From Hofstenia miamia (Eukaryota; Xenacoelomorpha; Acoela): 24,523 bases of DNA. Both the position numbers and the translations under genes were made by a program. The notes below the pieces were generated by a model. That model did not search any database. It was not told the origin of the DNA and worked only from the letters and a program-made list of their open reading frames with translations. Position 1 is the first letter of the stretch. Each line of letters begins with the position of its first letter. The stretch spans positions 358,875 to 383,397 of the forward strand of contig SCFE01000086.1 of assembly GCA_004352715.1 (NCBI GenBank), given 5' to 3'. Shown in pieces: positions 17,190-24,523 of this stretch.

Positions 17190-18127
17190 ATTCTTAAGAA
17201 AAGGTGTTATTACCATACCTACTGTTCTTTATCCGTAGAATTTTTATAAATTGTTTTGTTCGAGGATTTAACTGTATGCACCCCTTCATGGAAACTTTGG
17301 AAAATACATTATCGTGATTCATCAATATCTTAAAATTTAACGAAGTTATAAGCTTTCATAATGCTATGCTTGTTTATTACACTTGCACCAATCGATTATT
17401 CAGATCTTTAATTGCTTTTTTGATTGATGTGTTAGTCGTAAATATGCAGGTATCGTCCGCACATTGTGTTAATTGACAGTTGTTAATAGAATCACTTATG
17501 TCATTTATAAATAATGAAAATAGCAGCGGACCTAAAAGAGTACCCTGCGGAACACCTCTTGTATTATTAAGGGAGTCGGAGTATGTATTATTTATTTTTG
17601 CAATTTGTTTTCTTTTCGTTAAAAACCTTTTTATTAGTTGATTTTATTCACTACTAAAACCATACTTCTTTTATTTCATTAACATTAAATCATGCGAAAC
17701 ACTATCAAAAGCCTTAGCTAAATCCAAAAAAGCTACCGCACAGTACTCCTTTTTATTTAAAGAACTTCTCCATTATTCAACTGATGTTATCAATGCGTCT
17801 GTTGCTGATCTACCTTTTTGAAAGCCATATTGGCATGTATTTATTATCTCAGGGTTTCCGATATATTTTTGAATTTGATTATATAAGCTACGCTCTAGTA
17901 TTTTTCCTAAGATATGAGTGATTGTTATGGGCCTGTAAGATGTGTAATAAGAGACAGCTTATATACTGGTGTTATTATTTCTTCCTTAAATTCCATTGCA
18001 AAATAGCTATTTCTGATACAGCAATTGATCAAAAATGTACATGTAGTCAGGGTATGTAAAAATACTTTTTTAAGAATGAAGTTGACAATATTGCTAAGAC
18101 CTTCCCACTTTCTTTCATTAATTTTCT
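17190..18127 (-). pseudogene. LINE reverse transcriptase, frameshifted (minus strand)
   Basis: Blocks from high to low coordinate: NSYFAMEFKEEIITPVYK (near 18000), YRPITITHILGKILERSLYN, YGFQKGRSATDALIT, EYCAVAFLDLAKAFDSVSHD (17740-17690; motif A aspartate), FLTKRKQIAKINNTYSD, RGVPQGTLLGPLLFSLFIND (about 17567-17505), QLTQCADDTCIF (CADD at 17463-17452), then a degraded thumb. Reading them needs at least two frame changes, and stops are frequent. The two catalytic aspartates of the CADD box remain. Confidence 0.85.
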
Positions 18128-18900
18128 TTATGTTCTGCATTCTTCTTCCTCACTTACGAAATTAAAATAAAATGTATTGTGTTTTGCATTTATCTGATCA
18201 AAATATTTCACTGTCTCTCTGCTATATTTTCCCATACCTCTAAATGTTAAGTTCAATTGATTTGCTATTTTAGTTTTTTTTGCAATTATGTTGTCTTCGT
18301 GTACAATTTGGTGTATAGTGCATGATTTGTTTTTCCTACCATATATTAATTCTACATTGTTCCACTGATCTATTTCATGAGTAAATTTGTAAAAAATATT
18401 CTTAACTGTGCTCTTAAAATTGTTCTTTTCTAAACGATTTAGTGCTTTTTTGCTTTTATTATATTTTGCTAATGCTGTAAGATCGTTGCTAGAATGAACT
18501 CCTGAAATAAGTAGTAGATTTTCTTCCTTTATTGCAAATAATTTCATCACTAAGCATTCTTGGAATATCAGAGATGTAGAAATGTTTAAGTGGAGCATGG
18601 TGATCAATCAATGTTTCAATGGAATAAAGATAAAAATAAACCATATAGTTCACATTTGTGAGCGTATACATGTAATCCCATTGTATTTCATTTATGTCTT
18701 TAAGGAACGCATTTATGTCAAATTACTTTAAACACCTTTTGATTATCAAACTCTTGGTAATTCTCTTATGGAATTCTTTATCCACTGCAACTATCATGTT
18801 GTGATCTGAGAAGCTACACTACATACAAAAACATTGAAATATTCCTTCTTATTAACTAAGATATAATCAATTAATGTATAACTATTATTTTTATCAGGAG
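18128..18900 (-). pseudogene. LINE inter-domain linker and end of endonuclease (minus strand)
   Basis: From high to low coordinate: YTLIDYILVNKKEYFNV (about 18890-18840), SDHNMIVAVDKEFHKRITKS (SDH, near 18800), FDINAFLKDINEIQWDYMYT, then SSNDLTALAKYNKSKKALNR, KNNFKSTVKNIFYKFTHEID, WNNVELIYGRKNKSCTIHQI and IANQLNLTFRGMGKYSRETV. This is the basic, helical linker between endonuclease and RT in Jockey-group LINEs. It includes open frames at 18489-18671 and 18128-18607, joined by a frame change. Confidence 0.78.
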
Positions 18901-18901
18901 A

Positions 18902-19456
18902 TTAAATAGTACTATTAGTAATGAATAGATTGTGTTGATCAGCAAAACTATCCAATAGATATGCTTGCTTTCTATAAAAGTAATTAGTATTGAAGTTCCC
19001 ACATATTATCATGTTAGCAATTTCTGAAATATTTCCTATTTCACTACTTTTATGCAAATATAATTCTCTTTGATGTTTTTTATGGGGAATGTAGGATAGA
19101 TTCAGATATAAATCTTCATTTCTATAATTTGATGCTTTCAACCACATGCTTACTTGATTTTCAATTTCAATTTCGAACTTTCTGCAGAATTCAAGGTATT
19201 TTGGAGCAATTATAAGTAATCCATCACCATATCGACATCTCACTTTGGAAAAAATATCAAAGTACTTTATGTTTGGGTTCCAAATATTTAAATCAGTATT
19301 TTTATCAAAAAATGTTTCAGTGAAGCAATAAACAGTGTTGTTGTGCAATTGTTTATAAAGTTCTGTAAAATTTGGAATTGAATTCCTTATGTCATTTGCA
19401 TTAATTACCACGAATTTGAGGTATTCATTAATATTATGAAAATAATTTGAGTTCAT
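18902..19456 (-). pseudogene. LINE APE-type endonuclease, N-terminal two thirds (minus strand)
   Basis: A 184-codon open frame starting MNSNYFHNINEYLKFVVINA. Conserved endonuclease blocks appear in order: INANDIRNSIPNF (the Asn block), VYCFTETFFD (catalytic Glu in TET), RCRYGDGLLIIAPKYLEF, VSMWLKASNYRNEDLYLNLS, and IICGNFNTNYFY. The last is normally C-G-D-F-N, so the metal-binding aspartate is Asn here. After the stop at 18902 the domain continues to DYILVN and SDH. The nuclease would nick target DNA to prime reverse transcription; the substitution and stop make this copy inactive. Confidence 0.82.
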
Positions 19457-19485
19457 TACCTAGTAGCAAAATTTCTATCATAAAG

Positions 19486-19760
19486 CAGGCGCGTACCTTG
19501 CAATTTATAAGGAGGGTCGGATTTTTCTGAAAAGGGCATTTCTATTCTTTTTTTACAAAAAATGAAAAAGTTATTTTTCTAGTGATGTGTATATTAACAA
19601 TTATGGTTCAGTAATGTAATACATATAATATAAAATATGAAAATTTTATAACACCACGCACGTGGAATAACAAATATGGTGTAACTTTAATTCCAAAAAG
19701 GGCAGGTTATCTAAAAAGGGGGGTCGTTCGCACCCAACGACCCCACTAGGTACGCGCCTG
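19486..19760. mobile_element. 275-bp MITE with 13-bp terminal inverted repeats
   Basis: The left end CAGGCGCGTACCT (19486-19498) and right end AGGTACGCGCCTG (19748-19760) are perfect inverted repeats. TAAAG occurs directly outside both ends (19481-19485 and 19761-19765), as a 5-base target duplication or part of one. The interior is AT-rich and non-coding, with GC-richer subterminal G/C tracts. The CAGG-GCGTA start resembles hAT-type MITE termini, though hAT elements usually make 8-bp duplications. Superfamily is therefore open; the MITE call itself is firm. Confidence 0.88.
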
Positions 19761-20137
19761 TAAAGTAATTATAAAATTGTCTGAGAAACCTTGTAAATAA
19801 AAAAACTAACAAGTAGTATAAAACCGAGTGAAGGACGTGGTACATTTCACCTTTTTGACCTTGGCGGGGATGTCTGGCGTGGCTATGATGTAATTGTGTA
19901 CTTTGGCCGTCTGTGTATCTCTGACGTCATTGGAACTTATTCTCTTTTGTTATAATATTTGTTGGCAAATACATTTGTTTGTAGTCTATTGTATAAAATG
20001 TAACCATTTTTTTTAGAGGTTGAGGAATTTTCGAAAATCCCAAGAGATTAGAACTGTTGCAATCTATTGTTCAAAATGTAACAATTTTTCTATTCATTCA
20101 CATAATTTTTAAATACCATTGAAATTCTATATGCAAG

Positions 20138-20295
20138 AAATTCACGTTTTTGGAATTATATTTTATTGCTAAATATTTTCAGTATTTCATTTCATAGTTA
20201 AAAATTTAATAATTTTTTTCTTATTTGACATATTTTATTGTTTGTATTGTGATTATATATGCGGCTAATTCACGTTTTTGGAATTATATTTTATA
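20138..20295. repeat. Imperfect direct repeat, about 128-bp period
   Basis: The phrase TTCACGTTTTTGGAATTATA with following TTTTAT occurs at 20141 and again at 20269. Upstream, CTATTGTATAAAATGTAACC and CTATTGTTCAAAATGTAACA form another similar pair (about 19987 and 20063). Confidence 0.7.
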
Positions 20296-20348
20296 TTACT
20301 TACTTTATTCAACAAGAAATTTGAAATAAAACATTAATTTAGTATTTT

Positions 20349-20440
20349 ACATACTTGCTTTTTGTTAATGTATGTGACTTGCTTATTTATGTGGCTTAAT
20401 TTAGTTTACATACTTGTTTTTTTATTAACATACATGACAT
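20349..20440. repeat. Imperfect direct repeat, 59-bp period
   Basis: ACATACTTG followed by a T-rich run, a TTAA and TATGTGAC/TACATGAC at 20349 and 20408. Confidence 0.65.
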
Positions 20441-21059
20441 TGGAAATACCACATTAATTTAACACAAATATTTTTTCGGAAAAAACCAAAAACGAGTTTA
20501 TGCAAAAACTCGCAATTTCTAATATTTAATAAACGTACGTGGTAAAACCCACATACGTGTTTAAGACAAGACAAAAATGTATTTTATTCTACACTTTGTG
20601 TATAATGACCATACATACACTATTGAATTTGTCTATTGTGTTAGTTTATCATCATTGTTGTTGAGGGAATTCTGTAAGAAACAAATGCAATGTCTATTTG
20701 CGCATTATGAATTTCACAAGGTAGTATCTAAATTAATGATTAATAAACAAGTCAAATGAGGAGATAGATCCCAGTATAAAACACATGACAATTAAATGTT
20801 TAATCAAATTCAATTAAAAATGTGTATTAACAAACAAACAATGCTTTTTGTAAAAAAGAATATAATAAATTTAACATCGGACTTCAAATTCGCAGCAATT
20901 CATTAAAATAAAATTGATTCCGTTTTAAAAGAAATATCTGTAAACTAACTAGAGATAATATTGCAAAAAGTGTTAAGAATCAAAACAATATCTGAGATTT
21001 AATTATAAAATAGCTTACCAAAAAGTTTGAAATCTTTCAGAGTAGTTATCTTTGTTTCA

Positions 21060-21325
21060 GCAATGTGAAATTCCATTATGCTGGCTGTACATATTCTTAT
21101 GTGTTGAAAGTTGCATGCTTTAATAATGTCAACATAGTTTTTATCTATATGCCATTGTTCAACTGTCAGAATGTAACAAATTCTAAAAATGGTATAGCCG
21201 TGTAAAATTCCATTATGCTGCTGTGTGTTCAAAGTTGCATCTCTCTACAGACAATTGTTAACATTGCGAAATTTGGTATCTATTGTTCAACTGTCAAAAT
21301 GTATCCAATCGTAAAGATTTGTTAT
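21060..21325. repeat. Two-unit imperfect tandem repeat, about 128-137 bp
   Basis: Shared landmarks in the same order: ATTCCATTATGCTG (21070, 21207), AAGTTGCAT, and ATTGTTCAACTGTCA (21154, 21282). The last word resembles CTATTGTTCAAAATGTAAC near 20063, so these may be scattered units of one family. Confidence 0.75.
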
Positions 21326-21983
21326 CTACCAAACATGAAATCCAAATCAATTTAAAAATTATCACAATTAATTAAAACATTTTCAAATCATATAAAACTA
21401 GAATTTTTTAACAAGTTGGAAAACAATCTCAATTATTACATGTTTTTCCCAATTTATACAATTATGTAAATGAAAGATGCTACAAAACTAAAATGTTAAT
21501 AAAGTAAAACGATTTATCAATCACCATCTCTGGTAAAAATGAAGTAAATATATTTTCAACACGTTTTTCTCGTTGAATTCAAGAATAAAATATTTGTAAA
21601 AATTATTGATATAATTTATATTGTCGTAAATTGGTTATTAATACAAAACATTTAAAAATAACAAATAACTTATTTATTTTAAGTTTTAAAAAAATTGTTT
21701 AAACTTAAATTTCATCAGTGTCTTTGATATTAAAAGTTAAATAAATACTGTGCAAAACATTTTTACAAAAAGACTAACACATTTTCATAAAAAAACTACA
21801 TTAATGCAAGAATGATTAAATGGATTGATTTTACAAAACACACAGTCATACACAGTTTGCATGAAAAGAAGTAAATTTTTAAATTGAAAATGAATATCAA
21901 AGCTATATAAAATAAATTTAAGCATACGTATAGTACTTAAAACTTAATTTAATTAAAATATACTTGTANACTGTGTATATGAC

Positions 21984-22084
21984 TTTCCCACGTTTGTAGA
22001 CTTACATTTTTTTCCGACGTTTTTCCATGTTTGTGAATTACATTTCTTTTCTGACGGTTTTTTTTACTTTTGCGACTTACATTA
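21984..22084. repeat. Short degenerate tandem repeat, three units of about 38 bp
   Basis: Units read approximately TTTCCCACGTTTGTAGACTT, TTTTCCATGTTTGTGAATTA and TTTTACTTTTGCGACTTA, each followed by ACATT and, in the first two, a T/C-rich run ending in GACG. Non-coding by eye. Confidence 0.65.
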
Positions 22085-23695
22085 AAAAACTTTTCTTCAA
22101 TGATGACATGCGGATTGGAAACAGTGCTATTGCAAAATGTATTGTATTACAGTTTAGTAAATAAAAAAATTAAAATATACTTGTAATTGTTTATGAAATT
22201 TTAAAAACACAACAGCAATCGTTAAATGATTTAAACTACATTTTGTACATTAGGTATTAGAACAACTTAGGAACATTTTCTAAATATAGAAATAAATGGC
22301 ATAAATTACAATTATCAGAAGCAGATAAAATGAAATAAATACTTCTTCATGGCGGTTTACTCATTGTATTCAAATATAACATTTATATCTGTACTAGTTT
22401 TATGTTAATATGTTTGATAAATTATTACATTTCATAAACATTCCCTATTAAATGTTTTAAAATCATATTGAGATTGAGATTTTTTGAAACGATATTCGAC
22501 CTTGTTAGAGTTTCTAAAGCATAGCATTAGACAGAATACCAATATATTTTGCATTTCCAAGTATTTGAGAGTCTAAAATATGTATTTTTATTACTAGATT
22601 TAGTTCCAGTTTTTGATGTATTGCTACAGGTTTTAATACATCTGACACTTTTCCTTTTGTTATGGTTTCTTTAGCACATGTTTTAACACAATTGACAAAT
22701 ATTCGTTTTGCATAACGTTTTGATTTTGCATACACCTCCAATTTACGTTTCTAAATGCATAGATCTCGAAATTATATTCCAAAAAAACGCTAATAATCAA
22801 AATATGTGAAAGAAAAATTTGTAATGTTTTAAGTTTTGTTTTTGGATTTATTTTCTCTATGGTGCGTTCAGAATGATGTGTGATTACAAGCAATTCTCCT
22901 TTACAAAATTGATTTTCAACAAGTCTAATACAAATTTTTGTTAGCAAAGATATTAAATGTTTGAAATTTTTATATTATTTTGTAAACACATGAAACAAAG
23001 TTAGTACTATTAACTTTTTAAAAAATAACTTACATTATTGAATGAATTCAACCGTCACCACTTGAATCATTGTGAAAACTGAATAATGTGTTAAAATGAA
23101 GATAACTTTACGCCATAAGCATTGAACAAAATGCTAATTTTATGACAATATTAGTATGAACTTTAAAAAACGAGAAATAAAAACATACATACACTTAAAT
23201 TCGACAATTCCTTGTTGTAAATTCAGATTTTTTTTGTATTTCAAAGCGTTAATGGTTTTGTTTTTATGTTTTTTATTTAATATCACACATTAATACTCAT
23301 TTTAAAGTATTCTACAAATTACATTATGTAGTTGAAAGATAAGTAGAAATCATCTTGTCAAACGATGTTTATTAATGTGTATTCTATATATTGCGTAATC
23401 TTTTCAGCAAATAGTAAAACTATACTATGACAGGTTTACAAAGTCATTACGCGAATTAGGACATGGGGAAGAGTATTCGTAAAAGACATCAAGAGGTTCG
23501 GCAAGATCATAAAAAACTGAAAGAACCACGCTCATATAAAGTTTTACTTGACAATGGGCGAGTTTGTCGACGGAACAGAATCCACCTGAACAGGTTTGGA
23601 GGAAATCCAAGGGTAATGATATTTGCCGAAAGCTGTTACGATTACTTTGGAGACAAAAATGCAGATCTTAACCCAGCATCAAACTCTCCCCCCCC

Positions 23696-23836
23696 NNNNN
23701 NNNNNNNNNNNNNNNNNNNNNNNNNNNNNNNNNNNNNNNNNNNNNNNNNNNNNNNNNNNNNNNNNNNNNNNNNNNNNNNNNNNNNNNNNNNNNNNNNNNN
23801 NNNNNNNNNNNNNNNNNNNNNNNNNNNNNNNNNNNN
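23696..23836. other. 141-N gap between poly-C ends
   Basis: The left flank ends in a run of C and the right flank begins CCCC, so the break is probably at a poly-C tract inside the gypsy 3' coding region. Confidence 0.95.
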
Positions 23837-23958
23837 CCCCAAGGTCCTCAATTACCCGGAGAGCATGTCCTGCGACTGTCATCTAGGAATAAGGCAATGC
23901 CCGCAAGCTATGGAAACGCAGTCAATTACCAATCAATCAAATTCCGTTGATATACTCA

Positions 23959-23970
23959 GAAAAAGGAGGA
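23959..23970 (+). promoter_or_regulatory. Putative polypurine tract of a Ty3/gypsy element
   Basis: GAAAAAGGAGGA directly precedes a TGTAATGATCCC start. In LTR retrotransposons plus-strand synthesis is primed at such a tract and the LTR begins with TG right after it. Confidence 0.65.
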
Positions 23971-24120
23971 TGTAATGATCCCAAGCTGGACTGGTACTAG
24001 CAATAAAGACCTACGATGTGTACCTCATGTTTAGCAATTGATGTTTACCACACAACTCGTGATGTGCACCTATATATTTGTCAGTTATCTTGATAAATGA
24101 TCAATTCTTGCTTTTACATT
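23971..24120 (+). mobile_element. Putative gypsy 3' LTR, start defined, end uncertain
   Basis: It begins TGTAATGATCCC after the purine tract and contains a TATATAT box-like word near 24070. Candidate ends lie near 24117-24128 (TTTACA words). Penelope-like coding sequence starts about 24140 on the other strand, so the LTR is short or truncated. No second LTR copy is visible in the window to confirm it. Confidence 0.5.
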
Positions 24121-24139
24121 ACTTTACACTGTTAGCTTT

Positions 24140-24410
24140 CTTAGTTATTGTCACATCTAGAAAATGTAATTGGTTACATTTTTCTTTTTCAACAGTGAAC
24201 TTCTAGTCCTCCTCACATCCATTAATATGTTGCAAGAAATTATCAATATCATCAGATCCTTCAAAATAACAATATCATCAACATATCGATAGTAGCATAT
24301 AGGTTTCACCGTTTTCAAATATTTTTGCAAACTTAACCTATTAATATTTAAAAAATTATTGTCTTCATGTTATAGATGGTAGAAAAAGAAATTTTCTTTA
24401 ACTCCATTTA
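24140..24410 (-). pseudogene. Penelope-like element reverse transcriptase fragment
   Basis: Minus strand, high to low coordinate: a degraded lead-in, then KPICYYRYVDDIVIF (YVDD codons at 24286-24275), a frame change, SDDIDNFLQHINGCEED, a stop, KFTVEKEKCNQLHFLDVTIT and KKANSV. The R-Y-V-D-D box, the FL..IN spacing and the E-x-x-x-L-x-FLDV block are characteristic of Penelope-like retroelement RTs (family knowledge). No GIY-YIG endonuclease follows, because the fragment stops near the gypsy LTR. Several stops make it a relic. Confidence 0.8.
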
Positions 24411-24459
24411 TTTTGCCCACTATTCGAATTTTAAATTTTGCAATACTTTATGGACACAC

Positions 24460-24462
<3 letters not shown>

Positions 24463-24519
<57 letters not shown>

Positions 24520-24523
24520 TGTA
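24463..24523. repeat. Compound microsatellite (TA)n-(TATG)n
   Basis: A pure TA run to about 24492 changes into GTAT repeats that reach the window edge. Confidence 0.95.

Larger units (their letters stand above)
17190..19470 (-). mobile_element. Jockey/CR1-group LINE, minus strand, endonuclease to RT
   Basis: Reading from 19456 downwards: APE-type endonuclease, linker, and RT up to the region after CADD, over about 2.3 kb in normal order. Stops and frame changes occur in every domain. The RT box is CADD and motif A is DLAKAFD, unlike the plus-strand LINE next to it (YADD, DFSKAFD), so the two are different families. Its 5' end is about 15-30 bases from a MITE. Confidence 0.85.
19761..23405. 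other. AT-rich region with degenerate repeats, no gene
   Basis: 3.6 kb of strongly AT-rich DNA with no supported ORF. It holds several imperfect repeats, annotated separately (about 20138-20295, 20349-20440, 21060-21325, 21984-22084). Open frames at 20577-20759, 20999-21232 and 22514-22947 carry no recognisable motif. It separates the LINE/MITE block from the gypsy integrase tail, so it may itself be one or more unrecognised insertions. Confidence 0.6.
23406..23970 (+). pseudogene. Ty3/gypsy integrase C-terminal end (GPY/F-like region)
   Basis: From 23409 the frame reads QIVKLYYDRFTKSLRELGHG; after a one-base shift comes VFVKDIKRFGKI; after another, KLKEPRSYKVLLDNGRVCRR followed by NRIHLNRF. 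P-R-S-Y-x-V...D-N-G-x-x-x-R-R-N-R-x-H-L is the hallmark of the C-terminal integrase/GPY-type module in K02A2.6-like Ty3/gypsy elements. It continues to a 141-N gap, and beyond it an open tail ends in ILRKRRM and TAA (23973-23975), overlapping the putative LTR start. No protease, RT or integrase core adjoins it; those domains are 8 kb upstream in the same orientation. Confidence 0.85.

Noticed and set aside
22514-22947. Two overlapping minus-strand frames of 75 and 95 codons
   Set aside because: AT-rich composition, no recognisable domain, no neighbouring coding exons. Chance ORFs are likely.
1-24523. CRISPR array, operon, phage or other prokaryotic system
   Set aside because: No regular short repeats with spacers and no ribosome-binding-site-led genes. 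The retroelement content is that of an animal genome.

Overview
The window is non-coding, transposon-packed DNA from an AT-rich animal genome. I see no host gene, rRNA, intact tRNA, CRISPR or prokaryotic feature. Every recognisable coding stretch is a decayed piece of a retroelement: R4/Dong-type, CR1/L2-like and Jockey-like LINEs, a Ty3/gypsy LTR element and a Penelope-like element. With many (TA)n microsatellites and DNA-transposon termini, this mix suggests a metazoan, probably an invertebrate. The sequence alone does not fix the species. The contig is a draft: two N runs of exactly 1000, three shorter runs and three single N.

Layout. About 0.3-0.73 kb holds, on the minus strand, the C-terminal end of an R4/Dong-like LINE, a TAA-rich tail and then a tRNA-like segment. 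Positions 734-1733 are a gap. From 2.47 to 4.21 kb a 1000-N gap lies between two nearly identical direct copies, which looks like an assembly artefact. From 4.4 to 6.95 kb is a second R4-like LINE (plus strand) with a stop, frameshifts and a foreign insert. From 7.0 to 9.47 kb there is no gene, but a hAT-like end, a long hairpin and a tandem duplication. From 9.48 to 10.52 kb is the N-terminal part of a third R4-like LINE, again preceded by a tRNA-like segment. A 323-bp tandem duplication (10.8-11.46 kb) and AT-rich spacer follow. From 13.34 to 15.09 kb is Ty3/gypsy pol (RT, RNase H, start of integrase). From 15.09 to 16.58 kb a LINE runs on the plus strand. Two LINE segments run on the minus strand from 19.47 down to 16.58 kb. 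A 275-bp MITE with 13-bp terminal inverted repeats sits at 19486-19760. From 19.76 to 23.4 kb is very AT-rich DNA with degenerate repeats. From 23.41 kb the C-terminal end of a gypsy integrase leads into a polypurine tract and an LTR start at 23971. A Penelope-like RT fragment on the minus strand and a compound microsatellite close the window.

How the parts relate. Nothing here works as a pathway; the region records nested insertion and decay. The gypsy RT/RNase H block and the distant integrase tail with its LTR start may be two halves of one element, opened by the LINEs, the MITE and AT-rich DNA between them. The three R4-like copies belong to one family or close relatives. Each lies beside a tRNA-like sequence carrying Pol III A/B-box-like motifs, and this is the most interesting biological observation. 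I found no convincing new multi-gene system. Several apparent duplications are better explained by assembly.
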